Assembly: GCF_004104375.1 (NCBI RefSeq)
Contig: NZ_QOVM01000006.1
Span: 186,001 to 250,000 of the forward strand
Origin: Leeuwenhoekiella aequorea
GTDB lineage: Bacteria; Bacteroidota; Bacteroidia; Flavobacteriales; Flavobacteriaceae
Length of the DNA stretch: 64,000 nt
Direction of reading: 5' to 3'
Shown here in pieces: positions 15,826 through 25,717 of the stretch. Each line of letters starts with the position of its first letter. Within the stretch, counting starts at the first letter, position 1. A model generated the notes under the pieces. It saw only the letters and a program-made list of their open reading frames with translations, searched no databases and had not been told where the DNA came from. Both the position numbers and the translations under genes were made by a program.

Positions 15826-17763
15826 ATGAATAAAAGAAGAGGGTTTTTAAAAACATTAGGAATAGGATCTGGAGCAGTAGCTTTAGGCGGACCTATAAGT
15901 ACTTTATTTGCTGCCAGTCATAGCGATTTTTCGTTTGAAGGCGATAAAAAAATCAACCCCGGAGCATTTTTAGCAAAAACGGAGGCTTATGCTAAGGTTG
16001 CTTATAATGTTGACGTTTGTATTGTAGGTGGTGGTATGTCTGGGATATGTGCAGCAATAGCTGCCGCACGTAATGGGCAAAAAGTTGTTTTAATGCAAGA
16101 CCGTTCACGATTAGGAGGTAATGCAAGTAGTGAAATACGTATGCATATTTCGGGAGCAAGTCAATTAAAGCAAGTATGGAGAGAGACAGGAATTCTTGAA
16201 GAATTAGTACTTACAGAAGCTGTTACAAATCCACAACGTTCTTATGAGATGTGGGATTTTGTTCTCTATGACAAAGTAGTTTCAGAACCTAATATCACCT
16301 TGTTATTGGATACTGCTTTTTATGATGTTGAGGTAAACGATTCTAAGATTCAAAAGGTGTGGGGAATTTGTTCTCCTACAGAAGAAATATCTGAAATAAC
16401 TGCAACCTATTTTACAGATTGTACTGGCGACGGATCACTAGCAGCAAAGGCAGGTGCAAATTGTATGCGTGGACGAGAAGCAAAATCTACATTTAATGAG
16501 TCTTTAGCCGTAGATGTTGCAGATCAAAAAACTATGGGTAACAGTATTCTTTTTATGGCTCAGCCGCACAAGGAAGCTATGCCATATACTCCTCCAGTAT
16601 GGGCACGTAAGTACACAACAAAGGATTTTGTACATCGTAATATTGGTTCGTATGAATATGGCTACTGGTGGTTAGAACTTGGAGGTTCTATCGATATTAT
16701 AGGTGATGGACAGCAGAATCGACACGATTTGCTTGCAACCTTATTCGGAGTTTGGGATTACATTAAAAACTCTGGGAATCATCCAGAATCTGCAAACTGG
16801 GCGTTATCTTGGGTAGGTATGATTCCTGGAAAACGAGAAAGTCGACGTATTGTAGGCCCATATATTATGAAACAACAAGACGTGCAAGCGGCTACTTTAT
16901 TTGAAGATCGCGTAGCATATGGTGGCTGGCCGTTAGATGATCACCCACCGGGAGGAATGGATACAACAGGAGATGTGCCGTATGTTTCTATTCCACTTAA
17001 AGAGCCGTATTCAATTCCGTTTAGATCACTTTTTAGCGATAATATCAAAAACTTACTTTTTGCCGGTAGAAATATTAGTGTTTCTCACGTAGCACTTTCC
17101 TCAACACGGGTGATGGCAACCTGCGCTACGCTGGGTCAAGCGGTAGGGACCGCCGCAGCCTATTGTATGAATAATAATTTGACCCCAGACAGTTTAGCAA
17201 ATACATCAACAGCAATGTCTAAATTTCAGCAATTATTATTGAAACAGGATCAGGCTCTATTGGGAATTAAAAATGAAGATGAAGATGATTTGGCTAAAAG
17301 CGCCCGTGTTAAAAGTTCGTCTGAAACTTCAGATGGTAGTGCAGAGAATATTCTAGATGGTATAAACCGAAATATTGCAGACGGTAAAACGCATCAATGG
17401 CGCGCTTCTCTTGAAAATGGGGAGCAATGGATTGAACTTAAGTGGAAAAAGCCCGTACGTATAAATCAGATACAACTCACATTTGATACCGGATTAGATC
17501 GCTTCTTACGTATGTCTCCTCAAGATTGGGTGTACAACGATCAGGTACGTGGAGCACAGCCTGAAACAATTGCAGCATACACTATCGAAGCAGAAACTAA
17601 TGATGGAGCCAAAAAAATTATTGATATAGATAATAACTATTTACGATTAGCAAGTCACTCTTTTGAAGAAATAAGTGCAAAATCTATCCGTATCAATGTA
17701 ACAAAATCTCACGGGGATAAGCTAGCGAGACTTTTTGAAGTGCGTTGCTATCTTGAGAATTAA
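15826..17763 (+). CDS. Secreted FAD-dependent oxidoreductase with discoidin-like tail
   Basis: 645 aa. The N-terminus carries a twin-arginine-type leader (KRRGFLKTLG at 3-12), so export in folded, cofactor-loaded form is likely. Residues from about 62 hold the dinucleotide-binding motif VDVCIVGGGMSG (Gly68, Gly70, Gly73) followed by RLGGNASSEIRMHISGAS, typical of the FAD_oxidored group common in PULs. GRNISVSHVALSSTRVM near 412-428 closes the FAD site. Residues about 500-645 look like a galactose-binding/F5-8 type C domain. The substrate is unknown; oxidation of a polymer fragment or sugar is an inference from its place before GH109 and PL8. Confidence 0.8.
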   Translation: MNKRRGFLKTLGIGSGAVALGGPISTLFAASHSDFSFEGDKKINPGAFLAKTEAYAKVAYNVDVCIVGGGMSGICAAIAAARNGQKVVLMQDRSRLGGNASSEIRMHISGASQLKQVWRETGILEELVLTEAVTNPQRSYEMWDFVLYDKVVSEPNITLLLDTAFYDVEVNDSKIQKVWGICSPTEEISEITATYFTDCTGDGSLAAKAGANCMRGREAKSTFNESLAVDVADQKTMGNSILFMAQPHKEAMPYTPPVWARKYTTKDFVHRNIGSYEYGYWWLELGGSIDIIGDGQQNRHDLLATLFGVWDYIKNSGNHPESANWALSWVGMIPGKRESRRIVGPYIMKQQDVQAATLFEDRVAYGGWPLDDHPPGGMDTTGDVPYVSIPLKEPYSIPFRSLFSDNIKNLLFAGRNISVSHVALSSTRVMATCATLGQAVGTAAAYCMNNNLTPDSLANTSTAMSKFQQLLLKQDQALLGIKNEDEDDLAKSARVKSSSETSDGSAENILDGINRNIADGKTHQWRASLENGEQWIELKWKKPVRINQIQLTFDTGLDRFLRMSPQDWVYNDQVRGAQPETIAAYTIEAETNDGAKKIIDIDNNYLRLASHSFEEISAKSIRINVTKSHGDKLARLFEVRCYLEN

Positions 17764-17805
17764 AATAAGCGAATTAAAAAGTATTAAAATATAAAGACCT
17801 AATAA

Positions 17806-19221
17806 ATGGAAAATAATCGAAGAAAATTTATGAAGTTAACCTCTATCGGAGCTGTAGGTCTGATGGGAGGTTCTATTTTAGCCCGAGAAGCTAATTTAAC
17901 CTTTCCAGGTTCTAAATCTTCAGTGCCGGGCATTTCTTCATTTAATATGTCTGGCTATTCGGCACCTAAACTAGATGAAGTACGCATAGGTTTTATAGGT
18001 CTGGGAATGCGTGGCCCAGGTGCAGTGAAGCGTATGAGTCTTATTGAAGGAGTTTCAATAAAAGGCTTGTGTGATCTTCGTGAAGAAAGTGTTTTAAAAT
18101 CTAAAGCGTTATTAAAAGATACTAAGCATAATCCCGATTTATATTCGGGTAGTGCCTATGCCTGGAAAGAAATGGTAGATCGGGATGATATCGATTTAAT
18201 TTACATCGCTACTCCCTGGGACTGGCATACGCCAATGGCTGTCTATGCTATGGAAGCAGGAAAACACGTTGCTGTAGAAGTACCTGCCTCAAAAACGATT
18301 GACGAAGCATGGGAACTGGTAGAAACTTCAGAACGTACTAAAAAGCATTGTATGATGCTTGAAAACTGTTGCTATGACTTTTTTGAGCTGCTTACTCTCA
18401 ATATGGCCCGTCAGAATTATTTTGGAGATATTATACACGGCGAAGGAGCTTACATTCATAATTTGCTTGATCTTAATTTTGATAAAGAAGAAGGTTACCA
18501 GGGTATGTGGCGTCTGGAAGAAAATGCTACGCGCAACGGAAACTTATATCCTACTCACGGTTTAGGTCCTATTTGCCAGATTATGAATATTAATCGTGGG
18601 GACCGTATGGATTACTTAAATTCTCTCTCTTCTGCAGATTTTGATATGCAGAAGAGAGCCAAACAGCGAGCAAATACAGATCCATTTTTTTCTGATTATG
18701 CAAATAAAAATTTCAGAGGAAATATGAATACAACGCTCATAAAAACCAAAATGGGCAGAAGTATCATGGTACAACACGATGTGAGTTCGCCAAGACCCTA
18801 TTCACGAATTCATATGGTAAGCGGCACCAAAGCTTTTGCTCAGAAATGGCCTACACCCGGTAAAGTAGCGGTAAACGATATCTGGCTTACCGAGAAAGAA
18901 ATGGCAGGTATTGAAGAAAAATATACTCCCGAACTAGTCAAAAAAGTAGGAAACCTTGCTAAAAAAATAGGAGGCCATGGCGGAATGGATTTTATAATGG
19001 ACTGGAGGCTTATTGATTGTTTACGTAATGGATTACCTCTTGATCAAGATGTGTATGATGCAGCTCTGTGGAGTTCTGTAGGAACTTTAAGTGAACAGTC
19101 TGTAGCAAACAGATCTAACTCTGTCGATGTTCCAGATTTTACAAGAGGTAACTGGAAATCTAATAAACCCGTAGATATAGGTTTACAGGGAGCCGGAAAC
19201 ACATCAGTAAATTTTAAATAG
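17806..19221 (+). CDS. GH109 NAD-dependent glycosidase (alpha-N-acetylgalactosaminidase type)
   Basis: 471 aa with a twin-arginine-type leader (NNRRKFMKLT). GH109 enzymes use a tightly bound NAD and a redox-elimination mechanism to release terminal N-acetylgalactosamine. The sequence follows the family closely: RIGFIGLGMRGPGAVKRM near 61-78, IYIATPWDWHTPMAVYAME, EVPASKTIDEAWELVE, MMLENCCYDFFELLTLNMAR and GNLYPTHGLGPICQ. These blocks separate it from ordinary Gfo/Idh oxidoreductases such as that at 56206-57654. It would supply GalNAc to the kinase-epimerase route encoded upstream. The gap to the PL8 gene is 4 bp. Confidence 0.88.
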   Translation: MENNRRKFMKLTSIGAVGLMGGSILAREANLTFPGSKSSVPGISSFNMSGYSAPKLDEVRIGFIGLGMRGPGAVKRMSLIEGVSIKGLCDLREESVLKSKALLKDTKHNPDLYSGSAYAWKEMVDRDDIDLIYIATPWDWHTPMAVYAMEAGKHVAVEVPASKTIDEAWELVETSERTKKHCMMLENCCYDFFELLTLNMARQNYFGDIIHGEGAYIHNLLDLNFDKEEGYQGMWRLEENATRNGNLYPTHGLGPICQIMNINRGDRMDYLNSLSSADFDMQKRAKQRANTDPFFSDYANKNFRGNMNTTLIKTKMGRSIMVQHDVSSPRPYSRIHMVSGTKAFAQKWPTPGKVAVNDIWLTEKEMAGIEEKYTPELVKKVGNLAKKIGGHGGMDFIMDWRLIDCLRNGLPLDQDVYDAALWSSVGTLSEQSVANRSNSVDVPDFTRGNWKSNKPVDIGLQGAGNTSVNFK

Positions 19222-19225
19222 AACA

Positions 19226-22200
19226 ATGTTTATGTATGCAAACTGCTTAATAGGTTTTTTAATCTCTATTTTGGTGAATATTTGGTTTCCTGGGCTTTAT
19301 GCTCAGGATTTAAAACCTATTAAATTGGTTTTTGAAAATGAGAACGAACTTTCAAAACTAGGCAGTGATGCAAATAGTAGCCTTACTCTAAGTGATAAAC
19401 ATTATCACTTTGGTAAGGCTTCCTTAAAATGGAATTTTAAAAATAACAGTTATATAACATCCGGATTTAGCGTACTCAGTGAAGCTGAAAGTCCACTAGC
19501 ATATGGAGATTATTTTCCGAATAGTCCCACTACAAGTATTTCTATTTATAACGAGCAACCACAAGAGGGGAAACTCCGGTTCTCCTACGGAACTTCAGAA
19601 AATAGAGATCAGGTATGGTTTGATATTAACCTAGAATTTACAGGCTGGAGAACGATTTGGGTTCCTTATTATGAGATGGAAGGAGATACTCCTGAGCGAA
19701 ATACACAGATTAATTTTAATTCTTTTAAAGTTCAAGCAATCGATGTAGTTACGGGAAGTATCTATTTTGATGATATAGTTTTTTCTCAATATCAGGATGA
19801 TCGTTACGCATATCCAGATTTTTTAGTTCCCTTTATTAAAACCGATTTTGCTGCAGAGCAAGATCACTGGATGCCGTCATTAGTCTATTATCAATCGATA
19901 AAAAATCTTGAGGTGACTAAGATATCTTCCGAAGCGCAAGCAGAATTAATAGCGATTGAAAACCGATTACAGAAGCGCTTAAAAATAAAAGATACAATCA
20001 CAGAAAAATTAGGTTCTGCTACTGCTGCCTATGATAAATTAGATCTCGATGTGGGACAGACCGTAAAAGGCAGACCGGTCTCCTTTAGAAATGGTGAGAC
20101 TTATTTTGAGGAGACACCTAAATATGATGAAGATTATATCGAAGTTCATCGTTTGGGGCAAATCATGCTTAAACTCGCAGAAATTCATACAATCGCTGAT
20201 GCTGAAACTAAAGAAAGAGTTTCGGAATATTTTATTAATGCGACACGTTATTTTTTGGATCAGGGATGGCAGGCAGGCTCTTCGGGAGGAACGCGTCATC
20301 ATATAGGCTATAGCTTAGAAGACATTGCTGTTGCCTTTTTTATTATGAGGAAACCACTAGAAAATGCACAGTTATTAAATGAAGTAGGAGATAGCATGCA
20401 ATGGGTTTTTAATCTGGGTAAAATTCTTGCAGATGAAGATGACTTCGTAGCCAATATCGATTATTTTAATACGCAGTCGTTCTATCATTTGATGATTATT
20501 TACATGCGGTCTGATTACAATGAGATCGCAGCTTTATTAGAAAAATACAGCCAGTATATGTCAATTACCTTGGCGCAGGATAATGTACATGGGGTATTTA
20601 AAAAAGACGGTACATCCTGGCATCACGGAGGCCATTACCCTGCCTATGGTATGGGCGCTTTTAAAAATTTACCTAAAGTGTTTAGAACGCTTGCAAGCAC
20701 CCGCTATCAAATAGGAACAGACGGGCATCAAAACTTTAAAAAAGCATTACTTACCACACGATTATATAGCAATACCTATGATTTTGGGTTTGCAAATGCA
20801 GGAAGACATCCACTTGAAGACAATTCTATAGAATTTTTAGAACCTCAGTTTAGAGATATGATTTTTTCTGGTAATCCAGAACATACCTCAACAATAGATA
20901 CTGATTTTGGAAGTGCGTATTTGAGATTGTGGGGTAGTGGTAATCCTAAAATGCAAAACGAACTAAAAAATGATTACAATCTCGAAGCAGAAGAGCTACC
21001 TGGTTATCATACCTTACCGTATGCGGCTACAGCAATTCACAGGAGAAATGACTGGGCGGCTATTTTAAAGGGATATAGTAAATATGTATGGGCATCAGAA
21101 ATCTATATAGCTTCTAATCGCTACGGAAGATACCCAGCAAATGGAACAATACAACTACTTTCTGAAAAAGGTGAAGAAAAAAGCGGCTTTAATCAATTGG
21201 GTTGGGATTGGAATAGATATCCCGGGGCTACTATAATTTACTTGCCATTAGAGGAATTGGAATCAGATTTATCACTTTTGATGTTTAAATCAAATCAAAC
21301 CTTTGCAGGAGCAGTACAACAAAATAATAACGGAGTATTTGCAATGATCCTAGATGAAAGTTCTGGCTCAAATGCAGATGGTCAGCGCGGAACTTATAGT
21401 TTCCCAGGAAAATTAAAAGCTCATAAATCTGTTTTTTCTTTCGGAGATAAATTGATTTGTATAGGAAGTTCTATTAATAGTATAGACGAGAATCACGATG
21501 TTGAGACGGTACTTTTTCAGAATAATTTAAACCACGCTACCAGATCTATATACGCAGATGTTACTGGGACAGTACAGAAATCACCTTTTACCAATTCGTG
21601 GAAAAGTACGGCAAAGGATGGATGGTTAATCGATGCATACAAAAATGCATATCACATTTTATCTGCAAGTACCATACATCTTAAACAAACTAATCAAAAA
21701 TCATATCACAATAAATATTCTATAAATACGGGAAAAATGAATCCCAAAGGAAATGGTGTTCAGGAAACTTCTGGAGATTATGGAGTGGCTTATATAAATC
21801 ACGGCAAAGCACCTAAAGATGAATCATATCAATATGTAATATATCCCTTCAGCGCTGAAAGCCGATTGACACAAATCGAAAATGGGAACTTTAAAGATTC
21901 GAGTTACAAAATATTGAATGCAACCCGGCAAGCACATATTGTTTTTGATAGAGAGAGTACCACAACCGGCTATGTAGTTTTTGATGAAGATTATCAAGTA
22001 AATAATGGAATATTAAAAAGTGTAAGTGATCCCGCAATGCTTATGATCAAAGAGGTTGATGCAAAAAATATTAGTGTAAGTATTGTACAACCAGATTTAA
22101 ATTTTAAAACAATAGAAGGTATAGAAACACCGGGAGAAGGTCACGAGTTAAAGTTTGAAGCTACTATAAGAGGTATATGGCAGCTAGATACAATAAATGA

Positions 22201-22291
22201 GCAAGTGAGTATAGATCATTCAAAATCAAATACCACGATACAAATTACTGTAAAAGATGGAGCCACAAATACACTTCATCTCTCAAAATAA
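19226..22291 (+). CDS. PL8 polysaccharide lyase, chondroitin ABC lyase-like
   Basis: 1021 aa, signal peptide ending LYAQ (about 27). PL8 lyases cleave hyaluronan and chondroitin-type chains by beta-elimination, leaving an unsaturated uronate. The catalytic region DGTSWHHGGHYPAYGMGAFK parallels the DGTAWRHEGNYPGY segment of Proteus chondroitin ABC lyase: His467 and Tyr474 have the same 7-residue spacing, and Arg527 in AGRHP lies 60 residues on (59 in the Proteus enzyme). An N-terminal beta domain (about 30-200) and C-terminal beta-sandwich domains flank the helical toroid. The length is that of ABC-type rather than AC-type lyases. Hyaluronan versus chondroitin cannot be decided here. Confidence 0.88.
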   Translation: MFMYANCLIGFLISILVNIWFPGLYAQDLKPIKLVFENENELSKLGSDANSSLTLSDKHYHFGKASLKWNFKNNSYITSGFSVLSEAESPLAYGDYFPNSPTTSISIYNEQPQEGKLRFSYGTSENRDQVWFDINLEFTGWRTIWVPYYEMEGDTPERNTQINFNSFKVQAIDVVTGSIYFDDIVFSQYQDDRYAYPDFLVPFIKTDFAAEQDHWMPSLVYYQSIKNLEVTKISSEAQAELIAIENRLQKRLKIKDTITEKLGSATAAYDKLDLDVGQTVKGRPVSFRNGETYFEETPKYDEDYIEVHRLGQIMLKLAEIHTIADAETKERVSEYFINATRYFLDQGWQAGSSGGTRHHIGYSLEDIAVAFFIMRKPLENAQLLNEVGDSMQWVFNLGKILADEDDFVANIDYFNTQSFYHLMIIYMRSDYNEIAALLEKYSQYMSITLAQDNVHGVFKKDGTSWHHGGHYPAYGMGAFKNLPKVFRTLASTRYQIGTDGHQNFKKALLTTRLYSNTYDFGFANAGRHPLEDNSIEFLEPQFRDMIFSGNPEHTSTIDTDFGSAYLRLWGSGNPKMQNELKNDYNLEAEELPGYHTLPYAATAIHRRNDWAAILKGYSKYVWASEIYIASNRYGRYPANGTIQLLSEKGEEKSGFNQLGWDWNRYPGATIIYLPLEELESDLSLLMFKSNQTFAGAVQQNNNGVFAMILDESSGSNADGQRGTYSFPGKLKAHKSVFSFGDKLICIGSSINSIDENHDVETVLFQNNLNHATRSIYADVTGTVQKSPFTNSWKSTAKDGWLIDAYKNAYHILSASTIHLKQTNQKSYHNKYSINTGKMNPKGNGVQETSGDYGVAYINHGKAPKDESYQYVIYPFSAESRLTQIENGNFKDSSYKILNATRQAHIVFDRESTTTGYVVFDEDYQVNNGILKSVSDPAMLMIKEVDAKNISVSIVQPDLNFKTIEGIETPGEGHELKFEATIRGIWQLDTINEQVSIDHSKSNTTIQITVKDGATNTLHLSK

Positions 22292-22387
22292 AGACGCTTA
22301 TTAGTATTTAAGTGCGCTAAATACCAGCAAACAATTTTATAACATAACAATAACAAAATAAATCTCGCTAATTATCAAAAAAAAATT

Positions 22388-22403
22388 ATGTGCTCGAACA
22401 CAT
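22388..22403. promoter_or_regulatory. PUL 1 operator, copy 3, before susC
   Basis: ATGTGCTCGAACACAT, palindromic about TCGA, matching the two copies beside the LacI gene (6828-6865). It lies 152 bp before the susC start and 97 bp after the PL8 stop, in a 263-bp gap, so susC-susD-cstA-GH20 is probably a second transcription unit under the same regulator. Confidence 0.8.
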
Positions 22404-22554
22404 TTTTAAAAAATATTTAGTAGATTAGTAAAATATTAACAAAGTAGCTGCTGTCAAGGCTATTAAAAATGGTCTCCTTTTACATTCTGTTAAGAAGAGC
22501 TTTATTAATTATTTGTAGAAAATCAACACCAATATAAATCTAAAAACACAAATT

Positions 22555-25500
22555 ATGAATCAACCTGCAATTCGGAATTGTCTCAAAGTCAATTTTTTCA
22601 AATTCAAAATTCCTGTCCATTTAGTACTGGTGGTAGTAATGGTGATTTTAGCTCAAGAAAAAATATTTGCAGCAGTAAGTGATTTTTCAATTCAAAACGA
22701 TGCCCAATCTTTTTTAATTACAGGTACTGTGCTCGATAACACTGGGGTGCCGCTGCCTGGTGCTACTGTTATGGAGGTAGGAACAAGTACGGGGACACAA
22801 ACCGATTTTGATGGTAAATTCAGTCTTAATGTATCTTCTGAAGATGCTGTGCTTAAAATAACATATGTAGGTTTTCTGTCGCAAGAGATTCCAATTGATG
22901 GTAAGAAGGAGATCCAAGTAAATCTGCAAGAGAATGTATCAAGTCTTGAGGAGATTGTTGTAGTAGGATATGGAACTCAATCTAAAAAAGATATCACTGG
23001 CTCTATAAGTGTGGTAAAGGGTGATGATATCACTTCAAGAAATGTAACTAATGTTTCCAATGCTTTACAAGGAGCTGTTGCCGGTGTTAGTGTTACCCGC
23101 AGTAGCAGTGCGCCAGGAGCAGGAAACACAATCAACATACGTGGTATTACCACTCTGCAGGGTGATAGCTCACCACTAATTCTTGTTGATGATGTGCCAG
23201 TTGACAATATTAACGATGTAAATCCAGATCAAATAGAGAGTATTTCTGTTTTAAAAGATGGTGCTTCTTCTGCAATGTATGGTTCAAGAGCAGCTGCAGG
23301 GGTTATAATTATTACAACAAAGCGTGGTAAAGAGGGGATTTACAAAGTGTCCTACAATGGCGAATTTATTATGAATACGCCTACTGAAAGCCGCAAAAAT
23401 GTAAGTGTTACCCGTTATTTTGAAATGGATAATGAAAAAGCGTGGAATGATAACGGAAATACAGGTGTTGAGGATCCTACTTGGGCTTCAGATTATATTG
23501 CAAACTACGATGCAAATCATCTACTAGATCCAGATCAATTTCCAGATACAGACTGGAAAGATCTTATCCTTAATGATGCATCTTATGGTTACCGCCATAA
23601 CATTGCCGTAAGTGGTGGTTCTGAAAAAATTAAATCCAGTTTTACGATGGGTTATGAATACCAGGATGCACTTTATGACAATAGCAATTGGAGAAGATAT
23701 ACTGGTCGATTAAATAACGACGTTAAAATTTCGGATAAGATAGGGGCAAATATCGATTTTGCAGTAAAACTTACAACAAACAATAATCCCGTAATTGATC
23801 CTACAGAATTAGCTCTAAATTCTGGTCCTAACTATGCTGCTGTATGGCAGGATGGACGTATAGCAGGTGGTAAATCTGGAGAGAATGCTTATGCAATTGT
23901 ACAAAGCGGAGGTTTTCAGAAAAGTGAATCTTATTTATTTTACGGTAAGATAGGTGCCTATTACAAACCTACAGATTACCTTAAGTTATCGGTAAATCTA
24001 GCGCCTAACTTCAACTTCAATAAATACAAGTTCTTTAATGAAGCCATACCTTATTATGATTTTGATGATCCTAATCAAACCGGTGTTCCAGCTTATATTT
24101 CAGGACATAATGCAAGCCAGAATTATCTGTTAGAGAACCGTACAAATGACAATACCTTAACGACTCAGGCACTTATTAATTACGATAAAGATTTTGGTAA
24201 GCATGCATTAAGTGGAGTTCTGGGATATGAAGAATTTAATGCAGATTATGAGACGTTAAGTGTACGTGGTAATGAATTTGTAAGTTCAGATTATCCCTAT
24301 CTTAATCAGGCGCCTTTAGATGGTGTATTTGATAATGGGACTACAATTTCTGAAAATGCTTATGTCTCTTACTTCGGAAGAATGGCATACAATTATAACG
24401 ACACTTACTATTTGCAGGCTAATGTAAGACGTGATGGCTCGTCCCGTTTTGGTAAAGATTACAGATGGGGATCATTCCCTTCTATTTCTGCCGGTTGGGT
24501 ATTGTCTAATGAAGAATTTATGAGTCCGTTGAGTGAGACCATTTCATTTTTAAAGTTTAGAGGATCTTATGGTTCATTAGGAAATGATAGATTAGGTAAC
24601 TATCTATATTTATCTGTTTTACAATTTAGCAATGCTTTAATCGCAAACGGAAGCAATGTAGAAGCAGTGCGCTCTGCAGCACAGCGATTTCTTGCGGTAG
24701 AAGATGTTACTTGGGAAACCACCATTTCAAAAAACGTAGGTCTAGACTTATCGATGTTTAATAATTCGCTTTCTATTACTGCAGATTACTTTGTGAAGGA
24801 TACCGAAGATATGTTACTTAATTTAAGTATTCCGTCATTAATAGGGTACGAAGATCCTACAGTAAATGTGGGAAGTATGAATACAAAAGGTTGGGAACTT
24901 GCACTATCTTACAACAATAGCATAGGAGATTTACGATACTCAATTTCTGCAAATGTTTTTGACTCAAAATCTGTTGTAGGTGATATAAACGGAAAACGCT
25001 TAATCTCTGGAAATGTAATTTCTGAGCAGGATAAGGAATTCAGAACGTGGTATGGTTATGTGTCCGATGGCATTTATCAAACTCAAGCTGAAGTGGATAA
25101 TTCTCCAGTTACTAGTGCAGCGGTACGTCCCGGTGATATTCGATATAAAGATATAAGTGGTCCAGATGGTGTGCCAGATGGTGTGATCAACGAATTAGAT
25201 AAACAACATCTAGGTGGTTCTTTACCGCGATACCAATATGGTGGTACACTTAATCTTAACTACAAAAATTTTGATTTTGGACTTACAGTTCAAGGAGTAG
25301 GGAAACAAAGTTTCTATTTGGCGCAAAATTACATCCGTCCGTTCTTGTATAACTGGCAAGCAGTAAACAGTATTTATGATGGTAATTATTACAGCAACTA
25401 CAATACGCCAGAACAAAATGCACAAGCAGAATATCCACGTCTATCAGAAAGCTCTTCAAGTAACAACTATAGATTTTCGGACTTTTGGTTAAAAAATGGA

Positions 25501-25707
25501 GCATACACACGTATTAAGAATATAACCTTAGGATATACGCTTCCAGCAAGTGCAATACCTAACGCTCCTTTTACAAGCCTTCGAGTATTTGCATCGGGTA
25601 ATGACTTTTTCACTTTTGATAGTTTACCAGACGGTATAGATCCCGAACAGCAAAGTGGATATTTAATTACAAAATCATTCATTTTGGGCTTAAAAGCTAA
25701 CTTCTAA
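22555..25707 (+). CDS. susC: SusC-like TonB-dependent outer-membrane transporter (PUL 1)
   Basis: 1050 aa. Imports oligosaccharides across the outer membrane with its SusD lid and TonB energy. Signal peptide to about residue 40. Then a carboxypeptidase-regulatory-like domain (ITGTVLDNTGVPLPGATV, about 55-130), the linker EEIVVVGYGTQSKKDITGSI, a plug domain ending GSRAAAGVIIITTKRGK (about 242-258), and a C-terminal beta-barrel closing with a terminal Phe (LGLKANF). The length is normal for the family. It is followed after 10 bp by its SusD. The upstream operator links its expression to the LacI regulator. Confidence 0.95.
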   Translation: MNQPAIRNCLKVNFFKFKIPVHLVLVVVMVILAQEKIFAAVSDFSIQNDAQSFLITGTVLDNTGVPLPGATVMEVGTSTGTQTDFDGKFSLNVSSEDAVLKITYVGFLSQEIPIDGKKEIQVNLQENVSSLEEIVVVGYGTQSKKDITGSISVVKGDDITSRNVTNVSNALQGAVAGVSVTRSSSAPGAGNTINIRGITTLQGDSSPLILVDDVPVDNINDVNPDQIESISVLKDGASSAMYGSRAAAGVIIITTKRGKEGIYKVSYNGEFIMNTPTESRKNVSVTRYFEMDNEKAWNDNGNTGVEDPTWASDYIANYDANHLLDPDQFPDTDWKDLILNDASYGYRHNIAVSGGSEKIKSSFTMGYEYQDALYDNSNWRRYTGRLNNDVKISDKIGANIDFAVKLTTNNNPVIDPTELALNSGPNYAAVWQDGRIAGGKSGENAYAIVQSGGFQKSESYLFYGKIGAYYKPTDYLKLSVNLAPNFNFNKYKFFNEAIPYYDFDDPNQTGVPAYISGHNASQNYLLENRTNDNTLTTQALINYDKDFGKHALSGVLGYEEFNADYETLSVRGNEFVSSDYPYLNQAPLDGVFDNGTTISENAYVSYFGRMAYNYNDTYYLQANVRRDGSSRFGKDYRWGSFPSISAGWVLSNEEFMSPLSETISFLKFRGSYGSLGNDRLGNYLYLSVLQFSNALIANGSNVEAVRSAAQRFLAVEDVTWETTISKNVGLDLSMFNNSLSITADYFVKDTEDMLLNLSIPSLIGYEDPTVNVGSMNTKGWELALSYNNSIGDLRYSISANVFDSKSVVGDINGKRLISGNVISEQDKEFRTWYGYVSDGIYQTQAEVDNSPVTSAAVRPGDIRYKDISGPDGVPDGVINELDKQHLGGSLPRYQYGGTLNLNYKNFDFGLTVQGVGKQSFYLAQNYIRPFLYNWQAVNSIYDGNYYSNYNTPEQNAQAEYPRLSESSSSNNYRFSDFWLKNGAYTRIKNITLGYTLPASAIPNAPFTSLRVFASGNDFFTFDSLPDGIDPEQQSGYLITKSFILGLKANF

Positions 25708-25717
25708 AAATATAGAG

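Noticed and set aside
17806-19221. Annotating this protein as a plain Gfo/Idh dehydrogenase.
   Set aside because: The GLGMRG, LENCCYDFFELLTLNMAR and GNLYPTHGLGP blocks are specific to GH109, unlike the protein at 56206-57654.
20039-20306. Frames of 70-90 codons inside the PL8 gene on both strands, and similar frames inside the GH92 and SusC genes.
   Set aside because: They lie wholly within long genes with clear domains and show no domain or start signal of their own.
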